64,000 nucleotides of DNA from Corella eumyota (GCA_963082875.1 OY720102.1:9956990-10020989); one strand, 5' to 3'; shown: positions 1 to 11,928, numbered from the stretch's first letter. A program made the numbers and translations. Notes: generated by a model from the letters alone, not told the origin.

Positions 1-1161
1 TTCCTGATGAAATCAGAAAGTTTACAACAGGAACCCTTTCTGTAAATGCTTGGCTCTTCCATGCTATTGTATTTTTACAACAATGAGAGCTCCAATAACA
101 GTTTGGATTATATTTGTTGTACTAAGCAATGTTGAACAACATGAACATTTTTTAAACAGTTTTAATAGCTGATGATTGCTCACTGGATACTGCTTATCGT
201 CATCACTTACTTTGTCACTATCTCTAAAAAAAAACATAGTGGTATTTTGTCTCAATTTATGTTTTATATCATTTTGCAGTTTATTTTGATCTTGCTGCTG
301 GCTACTCTGCTCAGAGGAAGTTGAAAAAAGATCTTGACTGTCATTAACGCTGATTTTATTATCTACGGTATCACTTGTAGATTGACTTGAAAATGGATAT
401 GCCACATTTGATAATTTTTAATTTGGTGGAGCATTCAAAAGGTTGCATTGTGTTGAGATGGTACACGATTAAGGAAAACATTGTGAACCTGTTAAATGTT
501 ATTAAACAGTGTGTGTAGGATAAATTTTAAAAGATGCTTTCCTTTTTTGCAGCTTGTTTGCGTTGACTTTGTTTTTTTTTAATCTCATAAGTTATTAAGG
601 TTTGTTTTATAACATTTAATTTGTGACAAATGTGTAATTTTACCTTTTGACTTAACATATCTTGTTCCATTTCAGTTTCTTCCAGTTCAGTTACTTTATG
701 TTCTATTTTATTTTCTTTATCGATTTCAGAATTAAGAAACTCTACTATTACCTGTTGATATGAGCTATTTTATGTTTTTAGTTATTTGTATCGTATGTGT
801 AATGGTGAATAAATTACCCTGCGTCTTTATCTTTTTTTGCAGGCCCTTCTTATGCAGGGCTTTTTGGAGGCTGGACCTAGCAATTCAGGATATACAGTAG
901 GAACAGCAGTTTCTATAAGTTTAGTTCCTGAATTACTATGACCAGCCCCTATTTTCCAACCGAAAGGACCCTAAAAATAACTTTTAACAAAATGTAGGTC
1001 TTAAATAACATCGTTTTTTGATGGTTTATATAGTACGGTCTTCGGATTAAAACGAAGCGTACCCATCTTGAGTTTGTTGCCTCGTTTTTAGGAAATAGGT
1101 GCAGACTTATGCCTGTGCTTCCTTTACTTGCACAGGCTGGAAAAACGCAGCGTCTTACCAT
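1..1161 (-). mobile_element. THAP-domain transposase fragment, Kolobok-like (partial, runs off the left edge)
   Basis: Two minus-strand coding patches fit one intron-split gene. The patch at 1161-949 starts MVRRCVFPACASKG and has the CxxxxC pair and downstream Trp of a THAP zinc-finger N-terminus; its last Cys/His pair is not in the same patch, so an intron or decay must follow. The patch at 405-64 is a Ser/Gln-rich linker followed by LLKLFKKCSCCSTLL and a hydrophobic VIGALIVVKI. This resembles the cysteine-pair segment found before the catalytic part of Kolobok-type THAP transposases. That assignment is family memory, not a search result. The catalytic region would lie beyond position 1. The exon between about 900 and 780 is unclear. 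Confidence 0.45.
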
Positions 1162-1673
1162 TTTTAGACAGTAAATACTAAAAAATATTATTTTTCACGC
1201 CGTTACTAAACAATTCAATTTGTAGTCAGGGGCCCGCAGACACGTCACAATGGCTCTTGTAGGATTTAGTGCAATGCTTGGTTCACCGTCAATTTTTAGT
1301 TATAATACGTCATCAAAATTTTTTTTTCAATATTTCTCAATTAAAAAAAATTAATTTAGCATGTCGCAGGCCCTTTAAAGTTAATTCGGTAACAAATATT
1401 TCCTTTAATGTATTAAATGCTAAATAAGAGCAAAATTTAGTATGTTTTTTTTACTGCCGTCGTTTTGCCAATGATTTGATTTCCTTTTTTTAAAATATCA
1501 ACAATCAAAATATTTATGTAATTTCTTTATGACGCGCTTGTGACGAACAAACAAATTGACGTAAACAATGAGATTGTTCAAGCAAAACGGCGGGCTTGCT
1601 TGGTAACCAAATTTTGTCGTCAAATTCAGTTTTTTGGAAATCAATTTGACAACAAACAAACAAAAATCGAAAT

Positions 1674-1932
1674 ATGAACCAGCAAATAAACAAAAAAAAA
1701 GGAAAAAACTTTTCCAAGGGTGACAAAACATTGTTACTAGAATGCCTAAACAACAACGGGAAAGGTTTCAGCTAAGGCAAAGAAATCGGCCTGAAATGAT
1801 TTGGCATTTTATCTGAGCAGAGGAGTGCAAGTCAGCTCCAGCTGTGCTGGAAAAATATGAAGGCGGTTGCCAAAAACAAAAATCGCGTCATCGTTGTGAG
1901 GTTTTTCTGGGCCAAGTTGAGGAAAAATTATT
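1674..1932 (+). pseudogene. Myb/SANT-like DNA-binding domain exon with in-frame stops
   Basis: Reading plus from the ATG at 1674 gives MNQQINKKKGKNFSKGD, then KTLLLECLNNN and later QLQLCWKNMKAVAK. This is the spacing of the Myb/SANT-like helix-turn-helix domains of Harbinger-associated and MADF-type proteins: a first helix rich in Leu/Glu and a third helix with Trp-Lys-Asn. Two in-frame stops interrupt it, after NGKGFS (TAA) and after GLK (TGA). It is therefore a dead exon. No transposase partner is visible nearby. The homology call is by pattern only. Confidence 0.4.
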
Positions 1933-1989
1933 AGCTTTATTGTGGCTTCATTTTAAGCCTATTTTAGTTACTACTCACAACCGTCGGGA

Positions 1990-3690
1990 TATCGAATGTT
2001 GGCATACATAGGATTTATTCCTCTTTAGCTCAACTCGTTCAACTAAATCGTCGTTTTTGTTCGAACGAACGAATTTTCTTAAAAATACGTGAGTTGATTC
2101 ACGAAGCCATGTAGGCAATGCTTTTCCACTAGGGGATCGCCTCTGAAAACTAAAAACAACAATGAGCGCAGTGCATGTAGAGCATTTGGCAAATTAGCTC
2201 CCACTGCGAGATAGGCAACTCGTTGGAATGTAAACATAAACGAACATTTTTCCATATAATTTTGAGAATTTCCGATTAGGTGGTAAGGGCTAGAAAGGCT
2301 GGTTGCAACACCTCGTTTTAACAAATACTCTTTTAATTCCGCTGATATAAATGACCTTCCACGGTCTGAGTAAATAAAACTTGGTAATCCGAACAAAGAA
2401 AATAATTGTTTGAAACAACTTATTACCGTAGCTGACGTCAAGTTTGGGCAAGGAAATGCAAATGGAAAACGCAAATACTCATCAATCACGGTTAAAATAT
2501 AATTATTCCCTCGAATGAGAAGGTAACGAACGGGCCTTTAAAATCAACAGATATGCGTTCCCAAGCATCCATGGCTTTGATTAAAACTCCGTTACTGGAT
2601 GTGTAAAATCGCGGTTTTAACTCCGCGCAGACTTTGCAAAAAGAACATACTTTTTAACATCTTCTGTAGAAAATGGCAGATTCTTAGACCGGACAAAATG
2701 AAGTAATCGTGTTACCCCTGGATGGCAAAGTCCTTTGTGTATTTCTATTAATGACGACGTAATTTGTACGCATCTACAATCTTATCCATCACTCGTTGAA
2801 AAGCTGGAACTCCATTGGTTACACCAAACGGAATTCTATTAAACTCCCATAACTTTTCATCAGCTTCAAAAGCAGTAAAATGTTTGTCCTCAGCTCGAAT
2901 TGGGACTTGATGGTATGTCGATTCTAAGTCAAACGTCGAAAACCAAGAGTATTTATAGTTTCTTTTATCCGAGGAATTGGATAAGCATCTTACTCGGTAT
3001 AAATATTTATATTTAACTAAAGGTTGTGCCCTCCATGGAGATATACTTGGCTGAATAATTCCTTCTTCATGCAATCTACGTATTTCATTAGCAATGTAAT
3101 TCTTACATCTTTTTCACAGAATTTACGAGACTTTACAGCATTTGGACGACAATCTTGGCGTAGGTTTCAAAATAGCGAAGGCATAGCTGGCGCGGCGCCA
3201 AAGCACAAAATCCCGCTTGGTCACCAACAATCAAGGAACCCTCTTCCCCTCCAAACTTGAACACAACCTCTTTGTGAATTTTCTGAAAGTCATGGCCCAG
3301 TAATATATCGCAACACAAGCCTTTTATTACTCCTAGTTGTACATTGCGGTACATATTACCACCAAGTCGAAAGTTTGCTGAGCAATTTCCAATTGTTGAA
3401 CCTTGATAATGTGGAACTGCATTTTCCTAGCTGTCAGTTATCGATAAGAGATGACAATTGCTGGCCTTCGGTATATGGAAGCCAGACAATTTGGTGCGCT
3501 TCGGATTGCACACAGAGAAGGCTGAAAAAGCGATGCAGCTACTGAAGGCGTCGATGAAGAGCGACAGACCTGCGCAAAATGACCCTTCTTTTTACATTTA
3601 TAACAAATACCGTTACGAGCAGGACGGATCCGGCAATCATGAAGAGAATATCCACAAAACGAGCATTTTTTTCTGATCTTACCAATGCTG
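1990..3690 (-). mobile_element. Fossil LTR retroelement, Gypsy/Ty3-type pol
   Basis: Minus-strand pieces occur in the usual pol order: a zinc-knuckle/protease-like part (about 3.69-3.13 kb), a reverse-transcriptase part with the FDLESTYHQVPI and FGVTNGVPAFQ blocks (about 3.07-2.75 kb), and an integrase core part with SDRGRSF (about 2.49-2.08 kb). The RNase H region is not recognisable and I found no LTRs. The copy is clearly broken, with several breaks and missing segments, and looks old. Ends are approximate. Confidence 0.7.
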
Positions 3691-4420
3691 AAGCAACATT
3701 TCTGTCCTTGCTATCTTCTGAAATGCAAACATTATTTTCTTTCGTTGCAACTATTTATTGCATGCTATACGCCATTTTAATAAAAGTTCTTTGATTTTAG
3801 GAAATAGATGACCTCCCTTTGACGAATTGCATCCGGGTATACAGCAACATTGGGGCATTATTGTATTTAATAGCGAAATTCTTATTAATTATTAATAAAC
3901 GTAGTAGGGTAATTAAAAATTTGCGAATTCAAGTTTAACAGTATATTTTGGTTTTAGAAAAATTAATGTGCTAATGCAGTTGAGGGATCTCTCCACAAGT
4001 TTATTTTTGCTAATGACAGGAAGTATATGCAAGTGGCCTACCGACAACTTGTGTGATGGGGTTAAGGGTATTTAGGTAAAAATATTTTTAAATGAAAAAA
4101 TTTTAAAATTATTTTTAGGTCAACATTTTCTAGCGATGACTATAAAGAATTTGTATTTACTCTTTCACCACTACCCTAATGATAAAAACCTTTTTTTGTC
4201 TAACCTTTAAACAATGATTATATATATATCGATATATATATATATACTCTTTTTTAGGTGTTTGGATACAGCGAAGGTAAGTACTAAAATTTATAGAAAT
4301 AGTTTTATTCTAAGCTTAAAAACTTGAGACATAATATACAAAAAATCGTACAATAAGTCTTTCATAATGTTTTGAAGTGCATATCCACCACATTTTCCTC
4401 TAGGAAATTTTATATTTCAA

Positions 4421-5631
4421 TTGTACTTAACCTTGTTAGTTGATAAGATTGCAAAGAGTTTTGTTGTCCTATTGGTCACAAAAAATTTTTTGTTTAGGTA
4501 CAGACATGAAAATCTCACAGCTTCAAATAGTTATAGACAGTACAATGATTTTGTTCCAAACTATTTGCGGAACAGACCACACAAAATTATAAAACAATGT
4601 ATGCGTAACATAACCTCAGCTGCAGATGTTGTAAAGAAATCAGTTACTAACATAGAAGACAATTATTTTGTTAAAAAGCATGTCTTCAAATACTGTATGA
4701 AATAATATTTCATTCTGTTCCTAGATGTACTTGTATGGACTTTAAAAAACACTTTTTACCATGCAAACATATGTTTGCTGTGTTTAAAAAATACACAACA
4801 GTGTCCTGGGAGAGTCTTCCTTCATGGTATTTGAATTCACAGTTTATGGTTTTGGATCCTCACATTGTTGATTCTGATACCTCACAAAAGAAAAATGAAG
4901 CATTGCCGTGTAAAACAAACTTTAAGAAACCCGATTTAGATTTATCAATTACACAACCACAACAAAATAGCATAATAGAAAACCCAAAACGATCAACTCT
5001 AACAAGAATTTCTAAATCATTAACAACTATACGAGAGTTATCGTTTGATGTAAATTCAGAAAAAACGTTGTTACAGGCTGAAAAGACACTGAATGAGGTT
5101 ATTGAGAATTTAAAAAATAATTGTCAACATGATTGCGATTGTTAGGTGTAGAAAAAAAGGTGCTATCGCAACCAAAAAAAAGGGTTAATCAGTTTGAAAC
5201 TGCGGCTCATGATGAAATTCCCAGAAAGTACCCTAAAACTAACGAATTTCTGTCAAGACATGGCAAACATGCAGATTCAATGCGCAATCTGTACCGAGTA
5301 ACTTCGTTGTTACCGAAAGGATCCCAGTTTCACGATAATGGAACTGATTTTCAAATTCCGCCTCCTAAAAAACCTTGTTTTAAAAGCAAAATAATAAAAT
5401 GTCATATAAGCAAGTCAGTAGATAAAGAGAATAAAATTACTCCTTCAATCAAAACACTGAAAAAATATGGTTTGTTAAAAACACTTTAAAATTGGTCCTC
5501 ATAATATTTCACTAGTAAATATTAAGTCTTTAGAACCCCTTCTTTCTACAGAAGAATTACATGTTTTAAAGAATTATGACTTGGGCTTTACCGAAGGTTG
5601 GCTGTATGATAAAATAATAAATAGTTACCTT
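4421..5631 (+). pseudogene. SWIM zinc finger plus start of ULP1 protease domain, 5' half of split gene
   Basis: One exon (about 4497-4705) encodes a basic region. The next, after a splice acceptor near 4725, opens CTCMDFKKHFLPCKHMFAVF, which has the CxC...CxH ligands of a SWIM zinc finger. A 5.13-5.49 kb segment is a Lys/Pro-rich linker, and from about 5490 comes LEPLLSTEELHVLKN and GWLYDKIINSYL, the usual opening of a C48 (ULP1-like) cysteine protease. The reading stops exactly where a CACTA element begins at 5632, and the ULP1 domain resumes at 11505. SWIM-ULP1-PHD architectures are typical of animal Mutator-related transposon genes, so this is probably transposon-derived rather than a host gene. 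Exon phases do not all match, so the gene is decayed. Confidence 0.55.
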
Positions 5632-5850
5632 CCCAGTCAAAAAAATTCAACTCGGCCGACCATCGGCGCATGCCCGATTATGCAAGGGCCATGCACGGGT
5701 CGCCAGCCTGGCCCATGGTACAGCCGTGCTTGGAAATGTTACATCGGCCGTGCTCGATTATGCGAGCATGGCCCATGCTCGATTAGCCGTGCACAGGCCA
5801 AACATAAAATCAAGCACGGGCCACGCTTGGTTTTACTAGTATTATGCTAG
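5632..5850. repeat. Left TIR and GC-rich subterminal repeats of the CACTA-like element
   Basis: The first ~25 bases pair with 11480-11504 in inverted orientation with a few mismatches. Behind it come repeated GC-rich words such as GGCCCATG, GCCGTGC and CGATTATGC in both orientations. These resemble the transposase-binding subterminal arrays of CACTA elements. Confidence 0.65.
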
Positions 5851-6152
5851 GCTTACTGTCGATTACCCGTTAATGCACCTGGTATGTTCTTTATTGCACG
5901 GTAAGGTTAATAAATCAATTAAGCGCATTAAGTAATAACACAAAAAAGAAAAAAATAATACTACATATAACACTGCGAAAAATAAAGTAAACGAACTACA
6001 AAAGATATAACACTACGTAAACAATCTCCCTTGAGAATACGAAAAAACCTTGCAAATATAAAAAAATTGTTAAAAGTTAAAAAATATACACCAAAATACA
6101 AAATAACAGTGAAAAAACATAACACAGCAAAAGTATAAAATTAAAACAGTCA

Positions 6153-7804
6153 TTAAGTGCGCGTTTTTCGCCCTCCTTCCCAATCGGAAATTCCAATACA
6201 AACTTTTTGAACTTGAAGGCCAATTTCTTCCACAGTAGAATCTCTGTGTTTTGTTTCCTTTAGCACAGCTAAAAATAAAAAATTAATTTTAACCCACTGT
6301 AAAATTAAATTACTTTAAAAGCTTTTGTCTCAGCAGGACACTTTTTAAGCTTAAAACTAATGTGACAGATGCCTTTTTATATTGACCTATTTCACATGGG
6401 ATGGACATTTAGTTATAAATAAGTTTTATTAGTTCAGTACTAAAGAAATACTACATAAATACAAAATAGATACCCACCTTGCCCAATTTTAACTGTATAT
6501 ATCTAAAATTTTAATGTTAAACCTTACCTAATAAAACTTCAAAAATTTTGTGCTCTTTAAGGGAAACTTTGGTCGTTTTTTTATTTTTATCTTTTCCAGT
6601 CCATGAAAACTGAAGACCAACACTTCGCTTTATTATCCTTTTTAAGAAGTTTCTTATGGTTTGCCGCAAATCTCTTGTTTCACAACAGTGGGCAAGAAAT
6701 ATAACAGCCTAAAAAAATACAAACGTTATCTAAAATAAAAGTCCAACTTTCATAAAAAAGGTAACTTAACATTAGGATGACTATGTGCAACATTTATTTT
6801 AAATTTAAAATTAAGGAAAAAGGCCTTAATAACATACATTCTTTTCAAATAACATCGGAATGTTGTCGTCGAGTTCCTCCATGGTGTTTGCTGGTTTCGG
6901 CAGCGAAACCACTTCGTGTTGTTTTTCAGCTAGAAACATATATATTACAAAAATTAAATTTTTTCAATATATTAATGATTAGCTAATAGATAATGTGAAG
7001 TAGCCTAATTAATAAACCTGCAGTAACTTCAAGTTCCACTTGAGAATCCAATTTTTCAAGGATTTTGTTGGATATATGAACCGAATATTGAACATTGTCC
7101 TCGATTCTTCCAACTTTTTCACTGATTGCTTTCACCTGCTTACCTAGGCAAGCCAATTCATGCCTCACCCCACTAATTGGAACAGGTTCATGCCTTTTTT
7201 GAGGAGAATAAGGCGAAGCAAAATTTCTGTGCCTAATTAAAAAAATAAATGTTAAATTTTAGGTAGAAAAAATTATATTGATAACTAGAAATAAAAATAT
7301 ATTTTTATACTACCAAAAATACTAATTTATACCTTTTACGGGGAGACTTTAAAGAATAAAATTTTTTTGGTGATTTCGGTGTTCTTCTTTTTAAATCACC
7401 AAACCTGAGCTCATGCTCCCCACTTGTACTTGATTGCATTTGTGTTTCTTGTGCCATGATTTGGTCATCTGCCGAGGACATTGACAAATCAACAGTAGCA
7501 TAAGTTTTGCTACAGGCACGTTCATATGTTGCTAAAAAGAGTAAAGTTACCAATATTTAATTTTTGAATTAAACACAAAGAAAACTTTAAAAAAGAACAA
7601 ACACTTACATGCTTCGGCTAGTACAACACACGCAAAGCTCTCAAAATCATCCGTTGGCTCCATGGATTTGCGAGCCATTTTTTGAATTGTGGTACCTGCA
7701 ATCGGGTGCCTGGGCCAGTAACACACCTCGTTGTTTACCAACCAACACATTGGGATCACATCATTTGACCCATCCTCAAATGAAACTGCAACAAAGTTTT
7801 TCAT
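6153..7804 (-). CDS. DUF4806-like accessory protein of the CACTA-like element, six exons, intact
   Basis: Six exons read as one frame: 7804-7609, 7531-7333, 7232-7018, 6929-6838, 6708-6528 and 6268-6153. Every intron is GT-AG and the phases match at each junction. Together they make 999 nt, i.e. 332 residues plus TAA. The start ATG at 7804 opens MKNFVAVSFEDGSNDVIP. The middle has Ser/Lys-rich SPKKFYSLKSPRKR and a coiled-coil-like stretch (ACLGKQVKAISEKVGRIED). The fifth exon (RQTIRNFLKRIIKRSVGLQF then SWTGK) looks like the DUF4806 domain found in many cnidarian and insect transposon-linked proteins. Function is unknown; a DNA-binding partner of the transposase is plausible. No inactivating change is visible, which contrasts with the transposase. 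The exon model is inferred by eye. Confidence 0.65.
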
Positions 7805-7911
7805 CTTTTTGGAAATAGAAATACAGATTAAATATAGTTTTAGTAAAATAGTTCTTTAAAAAAACATCAGATTAATACATAAATAATACAATTATAACTA
7901 TAAGATGTAAA

Positions 7912-10163
7912 TTAATGACCAACGGTGTGAATTAGGTCAGCAGCAACAAATTTTGTTTGAAAGGGTAAAAGGATACACTTGCATGCAACATCCTTAATGT
8001 TTACAAGTACAAAAGAAGTGGACAGGTTACACACTAAATAAATTCCTACAGATTTAGAAAAAACAGGTTTATAAAATAAATTTTCAGTTTGTTTAAAAAA
8101 TGTCAATGCCAAATAAGTAGTACTTCGGTTTTTAATTATGTCCTTAATAATTCCAATTTTATCAGCAACTCTAACACAGGAATCATTTTTTGTTAATCGC
8201 TTTAATATACAATGGTTTTTGAGAGTTACAGTGTTAAAATGTGTTGTTTCATTGGAGGGAAGACTCGATTGTACAATCGCCTCCTTATTGCCAGAAAAAA
8301 TTAATGAACTCAGTGGTTGAAATTTTAAAGAGTTTGTAACAATGTTTTCATTTCTGTGATGTGCATAAACTGCAACCTGTTGAAGAGGTTTATATCCACT
8401 TCTTACAGTATGTTTAAACATACCCAAATAACTTTCAAACGGAAAAGCGCTTATTTTAGCTATTGAACCATAATTTATATAATCATCAATTAAATGAATC
8501 ACAGAGTGTACATTATAAGACATGAATGCTGGACCAAAATAAATAACACATTCATTTGAAAACTCTATCAGCAACATTTTACACATTTTTATACAATCTC
8601 CATTGCAACCTTCCTTTAAAAGAAAGCGCATCACCACAGATAATTTAAGAAAATGAATATACTTATCATTCGATAAAATATTTTTGTTATTTAACAATAC
8701 ACAGCCAACATATAACAAAAAAAGGCGAAATTCTGATGCCTTCCAATAGGCATTTCTATTAAATTCAGTTGGAATATTTTTTTGGTATAAAAGTATACCA
8801 GCTGATAGCTCCTCAAGGCTATTGCGAGAAAGTTTGGCTTGGAGTTGTCTGTTAATAATTAATTGTCAACATTAACAACTTTATATTATTGATTATTAAT
8901 GAAAAGTTAATAATAAAAATATACAAACAATTGTAACAAAAACAGTAAATTTATATTTAAGTATGTTAATACAAAAAACTAACCTTGGTATTCCCTTCCA
9001 CCATAAAAGCATTCGTTTCATAATGCCCAAATAGCAAAGGTGCATATGATCCAGTACAAAATGAGAAACCATTTGAATTCCGAAACCAGCTAATACAGAA
9101 TGCCCTCTATGATGTTCTTCATCTACTTGAGTTATAAAACTGCTATCAGTTCTTTTAACTCCATTAGGTGGATAGAGGCACACCCTTCTGTTAAGGTATT
9201 GCCCCTTAACAGTGCATCGCTCACAGCTGTTGTATCCAGTATGTGATTTAATAACTTTCAAAGAAGATCTGGCAGGAGCATCACAAATAAAAGTTATCTT
9301 GTTTTTAGAGAATAGTTTTTTATTGTCATATATTAAATCTTCTTCCAAGGAATTTAAATCTTTTAGAAACTTGCTCAAAAAAACTTCAACTGGGGGCATT
9401 TCACGATTATAATTTTTTTCAGTGCAATATATTCCAGCACAAATGGGGTACATAGCAATTTCATTAACAGTTAAAAGAATTGGATAGATTTTGTTGATAT
9501 TGATCAATAACTTAAAATCAGTATCTTTTTCTAAAAACGAATTTAAAATGTTTTTTAACGCTGGCTTCCAAGGTAGGTGTACATATTGGCCACAAGAATT
9601 CATTGTTTCATAGGCAAGTTGCGGTGGAGGAAGCAATGTATTGTAGGATTTTGGCAATTCAGGATGAAATTTGTTTAAACGAAAAAGAAGATGGTTTACA
9701 GCCAATTTTGGAACACTTTTTTCTTCGAGGATCCACTCAATTAAGATTTGGCGAATGTTTAGTGATTGAGAGTCTTCTGGTAAAGGGTATTTACTTAAAA
9801 GGTTTTCTTCATCACTTAATTGCTTGACCAATCAGAATTTGAATTACAGCTACTAGACAGGCTAGACAACTCTTTTTCTGAATCCTCTGGGGGTGGTAAT
9901 GTAAATGGCTTTTCCAAAGATTTTTCAACATTAATTGGATTAAAGTTTGAGTGCTGTACAGTAATTCCAGTACTTGTGGAAGGCTCAGGTGACTGCGACC
10001 GTACAGACTGCAACTGATTAATATCTAAACTGGAACCTGTAACAGCAACAGGGACTGCAATTTTAGAACGTAACAGTTTTTGGTTTTGTTTTCTCCTTCT
10101 CCATTTTTGCTGACGACTTAGTTGGTTATACTGTTTATATTGAGGTCTTGAATGTTTAGGCAT
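7912..10163 (-). CDS. CACTA/EnSpm-like transposase, two exons, one frameshift
   Basis: Exon 1 (10163-8984) starts MPKHSRPQYKQYNQLSRQQK, a basic N-terminus, then an acidic Ser-rich linker. Exon 2 (8848-7912) ends at TAA. The intron is GT-AG (donor GTTAGT) and splits an Arg codon, WWKGIPR/QLQAKLS, in frame. Landmarks are FICDAPARSSLKVIKSHTGY, CERC, DEEHHRGHS, DHMHLCYLGIMKRMLLWW, YNVHSVIHLIDDYINYGS and ISAFPFESYLG. These match the conserved core of animal Tnp2/EnSpm-like transposases. One frame change, around 9831-9816 between DWS and QLSDEENLL, is the only break seen. Transposition in the nucleus would be its role. It is transcribed in the same direction as the partner gene 108 bp downstream. 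Confidence 0.7.
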
Positions 10164-10398
10164 ATTATCAGATTATTGTTATTAAAAACAGAATCTAAAT
10201 TACTTTAAACAATTAACAAATAATACAAACTGAACGACTAACATAACAGGCCTACACTAAGCTTAATACACAAACAAATGAAATAAAATTCAACTTAACT
10301 TAAATAAACTGAAAAAATAACGTCTTCTTTGTCCCTGTAAATTTTTTTAACACTTAAAATTTGGCGCGTTAATGCAGAAAAAAGGCGATAAGAGAGTA

Positions 10399-11080
10399 AC
10401 ACTTCGCTAACTTTTTCTCTTTTGGTTAACACTTCGCTAACTTTTTCTCTTTTGGTGAATGTTATGTGCTATCACTTTTCATGTAATAAAACTCGAAGAA
10501 AAAAAGGCTTAACAAAACTTTAATAATACAGAGGCTGAATATCTAGTTCTTTTTACAACCAAAAATATGTCGTTTTTCGTTTAAATTAGTTAAAATGGTC
10601 TGTAGTTTGCTCAGAAAATTTATTAACCGTTAATGAATTAAGTGTTTTCTGGTGCCATAAAAGACAACAGGATTTCGCCCCTTGATTTAAAAATTAATGA
10701 GAATACATGCTGTGCTTTTACACGTTGTTTTTTTAAACGTGGCTCTACGCTTGTAATAAAAATGCCAACCTAAATTTAAGATATTTATTGTTGCGTTTTT
10801 TGGGTAAAGTTCTTTTTACAACCAAAAATATGTCGTTTTTCGTTTAAATTAGTTAAAATCGCCTTTTTTTACTTGGTCTGTAGTTTGCTCAGAAAATTTA
10901 TTAACCGTTAATGAATTAAGTGTTTTCTGGTGCCATAAAAGACAACAGGATTTCGCCCCTTGATTTAAAAATTAATGAGAATACATGCTGTGCTTTTACA
11001 CGTTGTTGTTTTAAACATGGCTCTACGCTTGTAATAAAAATGCCAACCTAAACTTAAGATATTTATTGTTGCGTTTTTGG
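10399..11080. repeat. Tandem duplications upstream of the CACTA transposase
   Basis: A 31-bp unit (AACACTTCGCTAACTTTTTC...) is duplicated at about 10399-10460. A longer unit of about 263 bp beginning GTTCTTTTTACAACCAAAAA at 10546 is repeated from 10809 with few differences. The region lies between the transposase start and the right subterminal repeats, so it could include the promoter. Confidence 0.75.
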
Positions 11081-11130
11081 GGTAATATTGTTACCATATT
11101 GCTTCTTAGGACGATACTTCAAAGTGTTGC

Positions 11131-11504
11131 TAACACTCGAACTTTCGATGGTTGCTGGATACCCGAATCGCCGATTAAGGCCCATACGTAGCTAACACTC
11201 GATCGTGCGATAGTCGCATTATACCCGAACTTCCGAGTATGGCCCATGCGTCGCCAACACTCGATCATGCGATAGTCGCATTATACCCGAACCGCCGAGT
11301 ACGGCCCATGCGTGGCTAATGCTCGAACATGCGATGGTCGCATTATACCCGAACCGCCGAGTATGGCCCATGCGTGGTGTATATCAGTTAATGCGATGGT
11401 CGGCAACCCGACTAAATGCCACGCTAGGGCCTAGCATGAGTAATGCACGGCAGCATATGCCTAGCATGGGCCGGGCTTATGCCGAGTCTCAATTTTTGAC
11501 TGGG
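11131..11504. repeat. Right subterminal tandem repeats and TIR of the CACTA-like element
   Basis: About four copies of a ~62-bp GC-rich unit (GATGGTCGCATTATACCCGA ... GTATGGCCCATGCGT) run from 11131 to 11385. A mixed zone and the inverted repeat ending GACTGGG at 11504 follow. Confidence 0.75.
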
Positions 11505-11928
11505 TTTGGTGGTTAAGCAAAGAGTATAGTCACGTATTGTTTGTTGACTCCTAAGTAGCTATGACCTTGGGGAAAAGGCCATCTATAAAAAGGCTGTGGA
11601 CCGACATTCCTTTGGTTGGTAAAAAATACATTTTTGTTCCCTGGAATAGATCTGGAGCTCACTGGGTGTTGCTTGCTGTGGTGTCCTAACTTTAAATCAA
11701 GATCTTAAACAACAACACCAGCAACCATCGTTTAACTACCGCCAGGAAGTTTACAATGCTATTGTTGGCAACTGCCTTAAAGGCAGATATAACAAAGGTA
11801 AATGTAGACGGTGTGACAACAGTAAATGTGACTGGGTTGAGTGTATAAGATGCCAACAATGGTATCACACTCAGTGCGTCGGCTTATCGCCAACAGAAGC
11901 GACAGGAAAACATTTTTTGTGCCCTTGA
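11505..11928 (+). pseudogene. ULP1 remainder and C-terminal PHD finger, 3' half of split gene
   Basis: Immediately after the CACTA element the plus strand reads LSKEYSHVLFVDS, then TLGKRPSIKRLWTDIPLVG and FVPWNRSGAHWVLLAVV, which contains the catalytic His (HW) of ULP1 proteases. The expected downstream Asp and QxxxSCG cysteine segment is absent, so that part is deleted. After a TAA the frame opens again as LNQDLKQQHQQPSF..., followed by a PHD-like finger: GKCRRCDNSKCDWVECIRC, then WYHTQCVGLS and FLCP, ending in TGA at 11926. The final zinc-ligand Cys is missing. It is continuous in sense with the 4.4-5.6 kb half. Confidence 0.6.

Larger units (their letters stand above)
5632..11504 (-). mobile_element. 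CACTA/EnSpm-like DNA transposon with two genes
   Basis: The ends are inverted repeats: the left begins CCCAGTCAAAAA...ACTCGGC and the right, reverse-complemented, begins CCCAGTCAAAAATTGAG..CTCGGC. The flanking TT on both sides fits a 2-bp target duplication, though chance cannot be excluded. Both subterminal zones carry GC-rich short repeats (GCCCATGC-type), as CACTA elements do. Inside, on the minus strand, lie a transposase with DAPARS and NVHSVIHL/ISAFPFESYLG motifs (7912-10163) and a DUF4806-like protein (6153-7804). It is inserted in the ULP1 domain of the surrounding gene. The termini are CCCAG rather than CACTA, so the superfamily name rests on the transposase. Confidence 0.75.

Noticed and set aside
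4230-4250. TATATATATCGATATATATA palindrome as a regulatory site
   Set aside because: A simple dinucleotide run; no supporting context.
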